This document shows, piece after piece, positions 45,010 to 55,917 of a stretch of 64,000 bases of DNA (its first letter is position 1; the number at the start of each line of letters is the position of its first letter). This DNA comes from Xylocopilactobacillus apicola. GTDB taxonomy: Bacteria > Bacillota > Bacilli > Lactobacillales > Lactobacillaceae. Both the position numbers and the translations under genes were made by a program. The stretch is from assembly GCF_033095985.1 (NCBI RefSeq), contig NZ_AP026802.1, positions 2,170,001 through 2,234,000 on the forward strand, in the 5' to 3' direction. The notes beneath the pieces are model-generated. The model ran no database searches. It was not told where the DNA came from and was given only the letters and a program-made list of their open reading frames with translations.

Positions 45010-48000
45010 CTATTTAGCACGGTATGAAGCATAGTCACCCTGCACCCATTGGTTCTCACCAACTTTGTAGAAGCCATTCTTCTGGCCAAACGTCTTCCAC
45101 TCGGTGCCGTCCTGTAACTTACGTCCTTCATAGTATCCACCCGTCGTATTTGAGTCTTTCCATAAGTTGACTCCGTAGCCTGGGACATACTTGATGGTTA
45201 CGATTCCATCTAATGTCTCCATGCCACCTGTTACTGGCGCAAATGAGACATACTGTCCATCGATCCATTGGTTCTTACCTACGTTATAGAAGGTTTGTCC
45301 CTTTGAATTTGTCGCTTTCTGGAAGACTTTCCAAGCTGTTCCATGTTGTAATCTTTGACCTGTAAATGTACCTGCTGGTGCATTCCAGACATTGATCCCA
45401 TAACCTGGAACATAGTTAACATATCCTACTCCGTTGTAGTCTGAGATACTCCATTCGCTAGATGGTGCTTCTTTTGGTAATACTGTAATATAGCGGGTCA
45501 TTACAGTTTGAATACCTGAAGCATTCGTAGCTTTATAGGTTAACTGATAAATTCCAGCAACCGTTGTATCAACTGTACCAGAGATGGTTACGTCTGGATC
45601 ACCTTTACTATCTTTAGCGATTCCTTCGTAGTTAACTAATTGATCATAGTCACCATTGTACTTGTTGAAGATATTCCATGAACCAACTACTTTATACGCT
45701 GTTGGATCAAAGTTCTCTCCCACGTTAATAGTTACATCATTAGTGCCTTGGAAGGCAAATACTGGTGCTGATTGATCTGTTACCTGAACGGGTACTGTTA
45801 TACTTGCCGTATCCTTATCATTACTTGGATTCGTGTAAGTATATACCACTGGGTAACTGCCTGCTTTAGTTAAATCAAGTTTACTGATATCAACCTTAAT
45901 TGAACTTGCAGGAACTTTTGTATTAGCGATTGTATTTCCTTGTGCATCCTTTAGATCTGCTCCTCCACGATAGAAGTCACCAGAGAAGTTGGTAAGAGCT
46001 TCGTGATACTTAGAAGTATTATCTTCAGGATTTGCGTAACCTGTTGGCCACTTGTCATATGAGTTCTTAGAGTCAGAGTTACTGATTCCAAAGCCGCCAT
46101 ATAGATATAGTGGTGATTTAACGCCAGCACCGGTATCAGTTTCATCGAAACTGCCGTTGTTTTGTTGCCAGCTACCAAGGAAGGCATTCACTAATAATTG
46201 TTGTAATTTCTCAGTGTTATTTGCGTAATCAGGATTACCGGCAACTAAACTCTTTGCCAAGATATTCTTGAAGTTCTGTGGAACGTTTGCTTCTGTCAAT
46301 ACTGCACCATCATCATAGACAGTGGTGTATGGACGAAGTTTAACGTTGAACGGATCATTTCCTCTTGAAACATCAGTTGTGGCAAATGATGGTTTCGTGT
46401 CTTGTTTAGTAGGAGCTGGAACTGCTGCTTTGTCGTAAACTACCACATTGATTCGAGCTTTGTTCCAGTTCTCATAGAGACGAGGTAATGATGGAATGTA
46501 GTAATATGCATTAGCGTTACCGCCATTATCCATTAATTGTTGAACAAGAGCAACACGGTTTTCTTGATTAGACTTAGAATTTTCATCGTCATCTTTAGCA
46601 GTAACCTTGCCGTCAGCTGAAATGTTCACGTTGTAAGCATCAGATAACTTCGAGTAACTTGTAGGATCACTGATTGCCATTCCGTTGTCATTTTCATCAA
46701 CGTCCATGGTCTTGTTGATACCTTTTTTGCCATCAGCTAGATTTTCTACTGAATGTTCAACTTTGGCATCAGCTGTATTGGTTAACGTAGTTTGACCATT
46801 AGCAAGACTTCCGTCTTCATTGACTTTGAAGAATTTACTTGGAGCTTTAACAATTCCGATTGAGTAATCATCTGAGGTACCGATTGTCTTAGGATCACTA
46901 GATTTTGTCTTCATCTCAGCGGAACTACCAACAAATACTCCGTCGTCTTCACCTTGATGAGTAGTAAGTGCCTTGGTGTTAGAACCTTGGTCAAATAACT
47001 CAGAATCATAGTGAGGGAAGCTTTGATCAATACGTGTGTAGGCAATTTGATTGTTTACTGGACGAACACCCTTAAGAGCATCTTTGACTTGAATCACGTT
47101 CATATTGTTTAACGAAGTGTCATGTCGAAACGGCGGACGAGGAGTAATATTTGATCCGTTAGAATTAGTATCTATGAAATCAATTTTGTCTTCATTTCCT
47201 GGGTTAAATTCTGCATCTTCTAATGCTACATCACCCAAATACAGCTTATAGTTATTGTATTCGGTTTTTACAGATTGTTTTCTATCCCACGTATAACCTG
47301 TGGGAAGACTTACGCTTCTTACTTGAAGATCTTGTGTCCAAGTAGTTTTTACATCTCTGGCAACTGAAACTGGAACCAAATATTGAACATTCAAAGAACG
47401 TTTAATCTTCACTTGTGGTAAATCAGATGAATCATTCCAAGCTAATCCATAATGTAAATCAGTATCTGTTGCAAATTCACCTTTGCCATCTACTCTAACT
47501 TTACCATTAGTAAGTCCAGGAGCATCTAAAAATACGGGGTCATTAGCGCTAGGAGTTCCTAAAAATCTGTTATAAATACTGCCAGCAATTGTAGATGATT
47601 GGGTAACATTGAGTTTACTATCATAAGTTCCTTTTACAATACCAGAATCAGTAGAATTACCGTGAATACTCATTACTCCGAGTAGACCACCACGATATCC
47701 TAAATCATCATTTACTGGTGAGATGTATGGACGATTTGTAGCATGAGTACCCAAATCGTTGAAGTTTTCATAATTTGAAATACCATCTAAAGTAATAGAC
47801 CCCGGATTAGTTACGCCATCTGGAACCTGATATTTAGACAACTTTTTACTTTGATCTTCACTTAACCCACTGGCGTTAATTAAAACATAACCAGCATTCT
47901 TTGCGAATTGTTTATGGGTTTGTGAATGTGTTTGATGGGCACTGGTAACTACATATTGACCATCCCATCTTGCATAACCATCAACTTTGCCTGGACCCCA

Positions 48001-50973
48001 ATCTGAAGGATCAATGTCATTACCAGGAACTAGCCAACCCATCCTAACGTTTACACCCCCCGAAGGATTAGTAATTTGATGATTAGCAAAAGTATATCCA
48101 TTTGGGTCAATGAATTTAGATCCAGCATCAGTCCCTTTATTGAACTGATCTTTATTATTAGCGTCTTTAACATAACCTAGTTGAGCTGGTGATAATGGAT
48201 GATCATGCGGATATTGATCCGAACTATTTTCTCCAGGAATCATATAGCTTGTTCCCACTTCATTGGCGAAAACACGGCCTTTGATTTTGCCAGAGTCTTC
48301 TTTCAACCAAGTATCATATACATTATTATATTGTACATCAGAAGAAGAATCTAAATCACCTGTAGTAGTTGTCGTCGGACTCGTTGTCCCTTTATTAAAT
48401 TGTACATCAGGGCTAGCATTGTAAATCCCAGGTTTATCACTGGCTTGGTTTCCTTCACCCCAGCTCTTAGATTCCCAAGTAGTAGTACTGAGATGCAAGG
48501 ACTTCGCATCAGTGTCACTACTACCATTCTTTCCCTGAATATTTATATTCGCGTTACCAGTAGTATCCTCAATTGAATCATTATAATCCATAACGTCTTT
48601 ATTAGCAGTTCCATGGTTCACATACCAAGGATTAGTTGCTGGTAGTTTTGATACCTGATTAATTTTGCTACCATTGACTGAGTCATAAATGTACGCTCCT
48701 GTGAACCCAACACTAGTGGCATTCATATCAGAATCATTACCAGCAGCATTGTGCCCAGTACCAAAAGGATCACCCTTGCCATCAGCAGTCAAAGGATTAG
48801 CGTCGTAATCAATACCCGATTTAAAAATTCCACTATCCTTAGAGAAAGGCAGTGCGGTAGAAATAACAGTACTGTAAGGATTACGGTAAGACTTCAAAAC
48901 AGTGTTGTTTAAAGGCATAGTGAAGGTGAAACTCTTCTTAATCTCATCACCAGAAGTGTTGTTAAAAGAACCATTATTGGCGATTTGATTCTTGATAGTT
49001 TCTTCAGACATACCAGTAAAAGGAGCAGTTCCGAAGATAGAATGAGTATCATCCCAAGCTTCACGCACCATGAAAGGAGATTTAGTTTCGTTAACTCCAC
49101 TACTAGGTTCGAAAGCATGAACAACGTCACCTAATTGTCCATCTACACCGCTGTTGTTATCACCAACCTTTAGATTTACAGATCCAGCACCACCACCGAA
49201 AGCATCGGTAGGACCACCGAAGGCATAGGTGCTTTTTCCGTAAGTGTCATTATTTTGACTTCCGTTTGCATCATTGTGAACACTTGTAGTACCGGCAGGT
49301 ATAATAGTATTTCCATTAGAATAAGCAGGCCAGAAGTTAAGGCCTTTACTTGCTAAATTACCTTGGAAGTTTGCATCTCTATCAGAAACACTAGCTGCAG
49401 GACCAGGCACAGAATCAACTTTACTAGAGTCTGTATCAGCCTGATTAGGAATCTTTTTAGCAACATCATTGTTGTAACCACCCTTACCAATTCCGGTCTC
49501 ATCCTTGTTGTTGGTATTGAAAGGATTAAACAAGAGTGAATTACTGAAGTCAGACTTCAGATTATTAGCCCCGGTAATTGTGTTAGAAGTATGATCATAT
49601 GTCAAACGAGGATCAGCGACGCCAATGTAGTTATCTTCAGCTTTTCCGTCACCATCAAATTGATCATTACTAATGCTGGTGGCATTCAAATCAGGGTTAA
49701 GACTTGATAAAGAATTATCACCAAACGTAACGGAAGAAGGTCCGCTGCCAACTACCCCAGAAGCGTTGTAAGAATTCTTATCAGTAGCGAGAGTACCAGC
49801 CACATTATCGCCATGAATAGCTTTCATAGGAGCAACGTTAGAGATATTGAAGTTACTCTGATAACCGAGAGCTTTAATCTTCTTAGCGATAGTAGCAGCA
49901 TCAGTACCTCTCGGCACCACGATAGTCCCAGAACCAGTATCAGGATCAACCCAAGCAGTAGAACCACCACTACCGATTAATTTCTGTTGATCTTGAGTCA
50001 AACCATTCTTGAGGTTAGTACGCTGATTAAAGGTTCCAGCGGTACTATCACCAAGACGAGGTGAACCTTCAGAATCCGGAAAATTTCTAGTACCCCATTC
50101 ACCTTTAGAGGAAGGAGAGCTGTCAATATTATTCTCTAGCAAAACTTTCTCAGGCAAGACGTTGAAAGTCTTATTGTTAAGCTTGAAAACGGCAGTAGCT
50201 TTCCGGCCAGTAATCTTGCTTTGAGCCATAAGAGTAATGCTGGAGGTAGATTCATGAATAATATTTTCTTCATTTTGTGCAACGTTATCGTACCCATTGA
50301 TATAAAGCTGTGCATAAGCTTCATTCGGGTTACCGAAGAAAGCTGTGCCTAAAACGTCAGAAATATTGACGCCTTCGCCAATTTTGGGGATTGCTAGAAT
50401 ATCAGGGTCAGGAGTCTTGCCAGTAGTAGCAATGACATCCTCTTTATTTGGAGCCCAAATACCCTCTTTTAACTTTCCATCGCTATCAAAGTCACTTTCA
50501 AACCCTTGGTGTAAATAAGATCCGACACCAGGTTTTTGGTTGTTGAATGCTAGGATTTGGGCGATAAAGCCTAGAGCAAGCTTATACTTTTCATAAGTTT
50601 TATCATAGCCAGCAGTAGGGTTACCTCCCTTAGTATCATTAAATAGGACATGACGAGCATTAGAGCTAGCATCATTAGTCGCAATGGAAAGATCAATTAA
50701 TTGTTGGACCAATTTAGAAGCACGAATGTTAGAGCTACTAGCGAAATGCTCAGCAGGATACCAGTCAACTTGACCGTCGGATGGCCCTGCATTTTGCAAA
50801 AGCTTGTCATATTGACCTAACCCAGGATTATCAACATCATAATCCCAAGAACTATCGTCAGCATGAACAGTAATTGCCTGAGCAACACCTGTAAATGCAC
50901 CGGCTACAGGAGACAGCAGTAACAGTGCTGTACTCGCTAAACCGGCAAATTTGAATTTATGATTTGCTTTCAT
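45010..50973 (-). CDS. Giant SLAP-like surface protein, intact expressed copy C
   Basis: 1987 residues. A Sec signal peptide (MKANHKFKFAGLASTALLLL..., cleavage near VAQA or VHA) is followed by a conserved N-terminal region (40-410). A mosaic region of constant and variable blocks follows, then a constant C-terminus: Ig-like modules (about 1680-1830, e.g. VPVQVTDQSAPVFAF) and two SLAP-like units (about 1845-1910 and 1915-1987) with the pattern YVPGYGxNxW...W.xF...YxVGxNQW. SLAP domains bind secondary wall polymers, so this protein is probably held on the wall non-covalently; no LPXTG. RBS AAAGGGAG precedes the ATG. It is the only one of copies A-C with RBS and complete signal. The large middle region matches no family I know. 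Confidence 0.82.
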   Translation of the reverse strand: MKANHKFKFAGLASTALLLLSPVAGAFTGVAQAITVHADDSSWDYDVDNPGLGQYDKLLQNAGPSDGQVDWYPAEHFASSSNIRASKLVQQLIDLSIATNDASSNARHVLFNDTKGGNPTAGYDKTYEKYKLALGFIAQILAFNNQKPGVGSYLHQGFESDFDSDGKLKEGIWAPNKEDVIATTGKTPDPDILAIPKIGEGVNISDVLGTAFFGNPNEAYAQLYINGYDNVAQNEENIIHESTSSITLMAQSKITGRKATAVFKLNNKTFNVLPEKVLLENNIDSSPSSKGEWGTRNFPDSEGSPRLGDSTAGTFNQRTNLKNGLTQDQQKLIGSGGSTAWVDPDTGSGTIVVPRGTDAATIAKKIKALGYQSNFNISNVAPMKAIHGDNVAGTLATDKNSYNASGVVGSGPSSVTFGDNSLSSLNPDLNATSISNDQFDGDGKAEDNYIGVADPRLTYDHTSNTITGANNLKSDFSNSLLFNPFNTNNKDETGIGKGGYNNDVAKKIPNQADTDSSKVDSVPGPAASVSDRDANFQGNLASKGLNFWPAYSNGNTIIPAGTTSVHNDANGSQNNDTYGKSTYAFGGPTDAFGGGAGSVNLKVGDNNSGVDGQLGDVVHAFEPSSGVNETKSPFMVREAWDDTHSIFGTAPFTGMSEETIKNQIANNGSFNNTSGDEIKKSFTFTMPLNNTVLKSYRNPYSTVISTALPFSKDSGIFKSGIDYDANPLTADGKGDPFGTGHNAAGNDSDMNATSVGFTGAYIYDSVNGSKINQVSKLPATNPWYVNHGTANKDVMDYNDSIEDTTGNANINIQGKNGSSDTDAKSLHLSTTTWESKSWGEGNQASDKPGIYNASPDVQFNKGTTSPTTTTTGDLDSSSDVQYNNVYDTWLKEDSGKIKGRVFANEVGTSYMIPGENSSDQYPHDHPLSPAQLGYVKDANNKDQFNKGTDAGSKFIDPNGYTFANHQITNPSGGVNVRMGWLVPGNDIDPSDWGPGKVDGYARWDGQYVVTSAHQTHSQTHKQFAKNAGYVLINASGLSEDQSKKLSKYQVPDGVTNPGSITLDGISNYENFNDLGTHATNRPYISPVNDDLGYRGGLLGVMSIHGNSTDSGIVKGTYDSKLNVTQSSTIAGSIYNRFLGTPSANDPVFLDAPGLTNGKVRVDGKGEFATDTDLHYGLAWNDSSDLPQVKIKRSLNVQYLVPVSVARDVKTTWTQDLQVRSVSLPTGYTWDRKQSVKTEYNNYKLYLGDVALEDAEFNPGNEDKIDFIDTNSNGSNITPRPPFRHDTSLNNMNVIQVKDALKGVRPVNNQIAYTRIDQSFPHYDSELFDQGSNTKALTTHQGEDDGVFVGSSAEMKTKSSDPKTIGTSDDYSIGIVKAPSKFFKVNEDGSLANGQTTLTNTADAKVEHSVENLADGKKGINKTMDVDENDNGMAISDPTSYSKLSDAYNVNISADGKVTAKDDDENSKSNQENRVALVQQLMDNGGNANAYYYIPSLPRLYENWNKARINVVVYDKAAVPAPTKQDTKPSFATTDVSRGNDPFNVKLRPYTTVYDDGAVLTEANVPQNFKNILAKSLVAGNPDYANNTEKLQQLLVNAFLGSWQQNNGSFDETDTGAGVKSPLYLYGGFGISNSDSKNSYDKWPTGYANPEDNTSKYHEALTNFSGDFYRGGADLKDAQGNTIANTKVPASSIKVDISKLDLTKAGSYPVVYTYTNPSNDKDTASITVPVQVTDQSAPVFAFQGTNDVTINVGENFDPTAYKVVGSWNIFNKYNGDYDQLVNYEGIAKDSKGDPDVTISGTVDTTVAGIYQLTYKATNASGIQTVMTRYITVLPKEAPSSEWSISDYNGVGYVNYVPGYGINVWNAPAGTFTGQRLQHGTAWKVFQKATNSKGQTFYNVGKNQWIDGQYVSFAPVTGGMETLDGIVTIKYVPGYGVNLWKDSNTTGGYYEGRKLQDGTEWKTFGQKNGFYKVGENQWVQGDYASYRAK

Positions 50974-51130
50974 AATTCTCCCTTTCTTTTTTATAGAACA
51001 CCCTTAATTTTACATCAACACGCGATTGAATAAAACAATTTATGTCCTAATAAAGATACTGTAACATATTTGAAACCATTATGGGAGAAAAATTTTGAGA
51101 TTAAAAATCAGAAATTTTTATCTGTCTAAA

Positions 51131-51164
51131 CAAATAAAGAGATTTGATCACCATTGACCAAATC
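51131..51164 (-). terminator. Terminator of gene D
   Basis: On the minus strand, GATTTGGTCA / TGATCAAATC (one G-U pair) followed by TCTTTATTTG. It separates D from copy C, which should therefore have its own promoter in 50974-51130; only a weak TAAAAT-type -10 was seen there. Confidence 0.75.
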
Positions 51165-51171
51165 CCATTAT

Positions 51172-54100
51172 TTAATGCACCTTAAAATTTACAAAATCGC
51201 CTTGAATCCATTGGTTATTGCCAACCTTATAGAATCCATTTTGTTTACCAAAAGTCCGCCACTCGGTGCCGTCCATTAGCTTTCGATCCTCATAATAGCC
51301 GCCAGTTGTATTAGGGTTCTTCCATAAATTAACCCCATACCCTGGAACGTATTTGATCGTCACGACTCCATCTAGCGTCTCTAAACCACTGACGGGAGTA
51401 AACGATACATACTGGGAATCGATCCACTGATTTTTTCCTACATTATAGAAGGTTTTGCCGTTAGAATTGGAAGCCTTTTGGAATATTTTCCAAGCAGTTC
51501 CGTGTGCAAGGCGCTGTCCTGTGAAGGATCCACCCGGTGCATCCCAGACATTAATGCCGTATCCGGGAACGTAGTTGATGTAGCCTGTAGAAGGAGATTC
51601 GGTAATCTGCCAGTCCGAGGTATCGCCTTTTGGCAACACGGTGATATTTCGAACCATCGAGGTCTTTTGACCGCTTAGGTTTATTGCCTCATAGGTTAGT
51701 TGATAGATTCCTGGGCGGTTAGTATCAACGGTACCTTGAATCGTCACCTTTGGTTTCCCCTCAGCGTCTCTTGCGATGCCCTCGTAATTCACAATTTGGT
51801 CGTAGTTTCCTTTATATTGGTGGAAAATCTCCCAGGAACCCACCACTTTGAAATCATTTGGATTAAAGTGATCACCGACATGAAGAGTCATACTATCAAG
51901 CCCCTGGAAACTAAACACCGGAGCGCTTGAAGAATTAATCTTGATCGGTACGGTAATTTTCGCAGTTGCCTTGCTATCTGGACTGGTGTAAGTAAACACT
52001 GCTGGATAGGTGCCTGGCTTAGTTGCATCGATTTCGCTAACGTCAACGTTCAAAGCACTCATTGGAATGCCTTTGATTTTTGACTTTCCATCCGCCAGAG
52101 TTAAATCACTACCGCCACGGTAAAAGTCCTGTGGAAATTTGGTCGTTGCAGTCAAATAGTTGCCCGTATTTGTCTTGAAACCGCTTGGCCACTGCGAATA
52201 TGAATTCTTAGTGTCAGAATCGCTGATGCCAAATCCGCCATAAAGATATATTTGCGAACTAGTGTTCGCACTCTGAGCGTTTTGTTGCCAACTATTTAGA
52301 AATGCGGTGACTAGGAGCTGTTTGAGCCTATTTTGAGCAACTTGACCTTGACTATCGACAAGATCAGGATTTCCAGCTACAAGAGTGGATGAAATCTGAT
52401 TTTTGAAGCTATCAGGCACATCGCCCGCTTTAAGAACTGCTCCATCATCATAAGTTGTTGTATATGGGCTCAACTGAACGTTGAACGGATCGTTCCCGGT
52501 AGCGATATCAGTCGTCGAGAACGATGGCTTCGTTTTAGGTTTACTGTGATCTACTGCTGTAGAATCTTCTGTTGATCGATCGTAGACAACCACGTTGATG
52601 CGTGCTTTACCTGCGTTTCGTTTAATTCGCGGCAAAGTTGCTTCCACCCATTTAATGCTCTTAATCCACGAAGTGCTTTTGTTAGTGACTTTAGCGATCT
52701 CGTTTGCGAGTTCATTTTCCGAGATACCCTGCTTAGCTGCCGCATCAGCGATCGATACCAACTTGTAGCCGGAACCGTCTTGGCCAAATCCATTGCCATC
52801 ACCTTTATGGTTCCGATCAGTACTATACCCGTGACCATCGGTAAATTCAGATTTACTGACGTCGTTAGCCCGATTTTGAGTCGGATCATTATGTTTAACT
52901 ACCAGTTCGAGAATCTTAGCAGCATCATCTTCACTATTATTTTCTGACGGATACGTAGTTCCATCGATCGATAGGTCATTTCCCCCAGGACTAGCAATCA
53001 TATCGCTTGAGACCGGTCCGATTGCAAAATCTTGAGAAACAAACAGACGACTATTGTTTTTGTTGGATCCGTTATTAGAGAACGAGCCTTTCGGATTATT
53101 GTAAAGATTGGAATTGAAGTACGCCCGCTTGGAAGCTGCCGTCTGGGCAATATGTTCGCCTAGAGTATAGAAAGGAACAACGTTACTACCACCACTGTAA
53201 CGCTGAATGAAACCAGCCAAATAATACTTAGCCTCAAAATTTGGCGAATCAACTTTCCCAATCGAACTTGCATCAAGTGTATGGTTAGAATTATAGATCA
53301 AAGGTTTAGAGTTGGAAGTGTCCACATAACTGCCACCTTTCTTTTCTTTGACCGTTGTGTTTTTATCCCAAGTTTGAACAAAGTATTGCGAATCATCCCA
53401 AATTTCTACTCCTCGATAAGGAACGGACAGATTATTTACTAATCTAGAATCATCAGTTTGGCTGAAAGGATAATCATTTTGCCGATTCATTGTGTACCCT
53501 AACCCGTTATTTGGCATATTTGCTGGAGTAAAATATGCTGCAGGAGAGCCGTAACCCTTTGGTTCGCTTTTAGTTTCTTCGTTTTTATTATCCTCACCGT
53601 CTGTTCCAACAGCACCATACTTTACAAGAGTTCCCTTATCTCCAGCAGTTATTACAAAATTCCCCCTAATATCGTTTCCATCTTTGATTGTAAATTTCGA
53701 ATTAAAGTCTTCTGTTGGAGCATTAGCTTCATTTCTCTGCTTTTTATAAGTTGCCGCATAGAAGTAAGTTGGAGTCCAAGAAGCTCCACTTCCGTTAAGA
53801 GAAGTAATTGGTTGACTAACAAATCCCTGACCTGGGGTCAACGCAATCTTAGTAGGCGACGGGGAGTCTAAAGTTGCATCAGGATTATTCGGATCATCTA
53901 GATCTAACACCGCTTGCGGCTGGATCGTTGAATTAGATCTATCCGATTCCAAAGCTTCTCCATCAATTGTTTGGGCACCCGCACTACTCATTACTGTTGA
54001 ATACGGATTATCGTAGGACTTATAAATCCAAGAAGAAACTGGTGCCTGGTATGAGAAGCTCTTTTTGATCTGTCCATCAGTAAAACTTCCGTTATCCGAT

Positions 54101-55917
54101 ATCTCTTTAGCAATTGCATCCACATCAGTATTTTGAGACTCAGGACTGTTCGTAACGAAATGATTAGCATCGTAAGCCTCTTTAAAATAAGAGGAAGGCT
54201 TAAATAGATGCTTAACTTTCCCGACGTTGGTCGTTGACTTAGGATCACTTACTCCAGCCACTTTACTAACCTGTTTGACGCTGGGACTCTTCATATTTCT
54301 AGCTGGTGTTAAAGAATTATCTTCCGAATCTGGTGTTCCTTCTGAAATTCTGACGTCTGGAATCGAGGCAGCCGATTTAGTTGACCAGTTTCCTCCATTA
54401 AATAGTGAATTGGTGTCAAGTGAATGACCTCCGCCGCCAAACCATCCATCCTTCGTCGGATGATTGGAGTCTGTCAAGCGAATGGGGTAAACCCCCGTTC
54501 CTCCGTGATTGTTAACGGATTGCGAGTCTTCCCCACCCAAATTTGTATTAAACACATTGTTATATTCTCGATATTGGGCAGTGGTTTTATTGCTCCATTT
54601 CTGCGAATCATAATTGTGACCCCCGGTATTACCAAAGTGGAAATTCTCTGGGCCGTCGATTCCCGAATGAACTTGCGCAGAATTATTATAAATGGACCCA
54701 CTTCCTCCATCTCCATTTGCCCAAGGAACCCCAATAGTATTTACCCCATCAAGTGTGTTCTGAGTTGCTTCATAGAAATGACTATAAGATGCCTGACCAA
54801 GAGTTTTATTGCCATCAGACCCGACGATTACTTTGTTTCCTTCTGCTGTATCAGGTATGGCGGCTCCTTGGACAGCCTTCATCGGCGCACTTTCCTGAAG
54901 CGTATTACTACCTGCAACCTTCTTCTTGGCAATCAACTCTGCAATTTGTTTAGCTGTGGTGCCGCGAGGAACGACAATTGTTCCCCCGCCGTCGTTACCG
55001 TCAATCCAAAAAGTCGGCTGGTGAGAAAATCCGATTCCGTCAATAAACTCTTGCGGCGCAGTCGTCAAATTAAGCCCCGCGATATCCGTGCCTTCAGAAT
55101 CATTAGCGTAAACACTGTTGTCAACATAGTTATTAAGCTTCGTGTTCTCCACACCTCGCGGCACAGTTTTGTTATTTAGTTTAAAAATGGCCGTTGCTTT
55201 CCTGCCAGTAAGTGAGCTTTGAGCTACTAAAGTGATACTGGTAGTCGCTTCGTGAATGATATTGTCCTCACTTTGTGCAACGTTGTCATAACCGTTCACG
55301 TAAATTTGGGCGTAGGCTTTATTGGGATCGCCAAAGAACGCCGTTCCTAGGATGTCTGCCATGTCACGACCAACCCCACTTTTCGAGGGATCTTTAGTGA
55401 TATCGCCGTTGATTATACTTTGTCCCTTAGCATTCTCCGGGTCAGCAAATCCCGGTTGAGCTCCCTGCTCAAGTTCAGCGCCAATTCCTGGCTTCTCCCC
55501 GTTAAACGCTAAAAGCTGCGCAATAAATCCAAGCGCAACACTGTACTTATTATATGTTTCACGATAGCCATCTTTTGGATTATGTCCCGTCGTATTATTA
55601 AATAAGACATTGCGAGCATTTGAAGTGCCGTCATTAGTTGCGATCGAGAGGTCAATCAGTTGTTTAACCACCGTCTGGGCACTCGGTTTTGCGCCCAAAG
55701 CATTTTTTGTAGGATACCAATCCACTATTCCATCGCTCGGCCCCGCATTTTGCAACAAGCGATCATATGCCCCCAGCTCCGGTTCGTCTACATCGTAATC
55801 CCAGCTATAACTCGATTTAGCTGCCTTTACCGATGCCTCAGTGGCAACCATTGATTCAGTAAAAGGCGTAGCCATAAGTAAGAGCGTCCCCGCAATATTC
55901 AAAAATTTAGATTTCAT
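51172..55917 (-). CDS. Giant SLAP-like surface protein D, divergent paralogue of copy C
   Basis: 1581 residues. The ATG at 55917 has TAAGGAG upstream and begins a signal peptide (MKSKFLNIAGTLLLMATPFT). An in-frame ATG at 55956 has no RBS and would bury the signal. The N-terminus parallels copy C (SWDYDVDEPELGAYDRLLQN, DIIHEATTSITLVAQS-like stretch). The middle is different and about 400 residues shorter. The C-terminus again has Ig-like modules and two SLAP-like units ending GNNQWIQGDFVNFKVH. DNA similarity to A-C is much lower, so it is an old duplicate and not part of the near-identical set. It is probably secreted and bound to the wall. Confidence 0.83.
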   Translation of the reverse strand: MKSKFLNIAGTLLLMATPFTESMVATEASVKAAKSSYSWDYDVDEPELGAYDRLLQNAGPSDGIVDWYPTKNALGAKPSAQTVVKQLIDLSIATNDGTSNARNVLFNNTTGHNPKDGYRETYNKYSVALGFIAQLLAFNGEKPGIGAELEQGAQPGFADPENAKGQSIINGDITKDPSKSGVGRDMADILGTAFFGDPNKAYAQIYVNGYDNVAQSEDNIIHEATTSITLVAQSSLTGRKATAIFKLNNKTVPRGVENTKLNNYVDNSVYANDSEGTDIAGLNLTTAPQEFIDGIGFSHQPTFWIDGNDGGGTIVVPRGTTAKQIAELIAKKKVAGSNTLQESAPMKAVQGAAIPDTAEGNKVIVGSDGNKTLGQASYSHFYEATQNTLDGVNTIGVPWANGDGGSGSIYNNSAQVHSGIDGPENFHFGNTGGHNYDSQKWSNKTTAQYREYNNVFNTNLGGEDSQSVNNHGGTGVYPIRLTDSNHPTKDGWFGGGGHSLDTNSLFNGGNWSTKSAASIPDVRISEGTPDSEDNSLTPARNMKSPSVKQVSKVAGVSDPKSTTNVGKVKHLFKPSSYFKEAYDANHFVTNSPESQNTDVDAIAKEISDNGSFTDGQIKKSFSYQAPVSSWIYKSYDNPYSTVMSSAGAQTIDGEALESDRSNSTIQPQAVLDLDDPNNPDATLDSPSPTKIALTPGQGFVSQPITSLNGSGASWTPTYFYAATYKKQRNEANAPTEDFNSKFTIKDGNDIRGNFVITAGDKGTLVKYGAVGTDGEDNKNEETKSEPKGYGSPAAYFTPANMPNNGLGYTMNRQNDYPFSQTDDSRLVNNLSVPYRGVEIWDDSQYFVQTWDKNTTVKEKKGGSYVDTSNSKPLIYNSNHTLDASSIGKVDSPNFEAKYYLAGFIQRYSGGSNVVPFYTLGEHIAQTAASKRAYFNSNLYNNPKGSFSNNGSNKNNSRLFVSQDFAIGPVSSDMIASPGGNDLSIDGTTYPSENNSEDDAAKILELVVKHNDPTQNRANDVSKSEFTDGHGYSTDRNHKGDGNGFGQDGSGYKLVSIADAAAKQGISENELANEIAKVTNKSTSWIKSIKWVEATLPRIKRNAGKARINVVVYDRSTEDSTAVDHSKPKTKPSFSTTDIATGNDPFNVQLSPYTTTYDDGAVLKAGDVPDSFKNQISSTLVAGNPDLVDSQGQVAQNRLKQLLVTAFLNSWQQNAQSANTSSQIYLYGGFGISDSDTKNSYSQWPSGFKTNTGNYLTATTKFPQDFYRGGSDLTLADGKSKIKGIPMSALNVDVSEIDATKPGTYPAVFTYTSPDSKATAKITVPIKINSSSAPVFSFQGLDSMTLHVGDHFNPNDFKVVGSWEIFHQYKGNYDQIVNYEGIARDAEGKPKVTIQGTVDTNRPGIYQLTYEAINLSGQKTSMVRNITVLPKGDTSDWQITESPSTGYINYVPGYGINVWDAPGGSFTGQRLAHGTAWKIFQKASNSNGKTFYNVGKNQWIDSQYVSFTPVSGLETLDGVVTIKYVPGYGVNLWKNPNTTGGYYEDRKLMDGTEWRTFGKQNGFYKVGNNQWIQGDFVNFKVH

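Noticed and set aside
54424-55179. 251-codon open frame on the plus strand
   Set aside because: It lies antisense within gene D, has no RBS or recognisable protein features, and follows the codon pattern of the real gene on the other strand.
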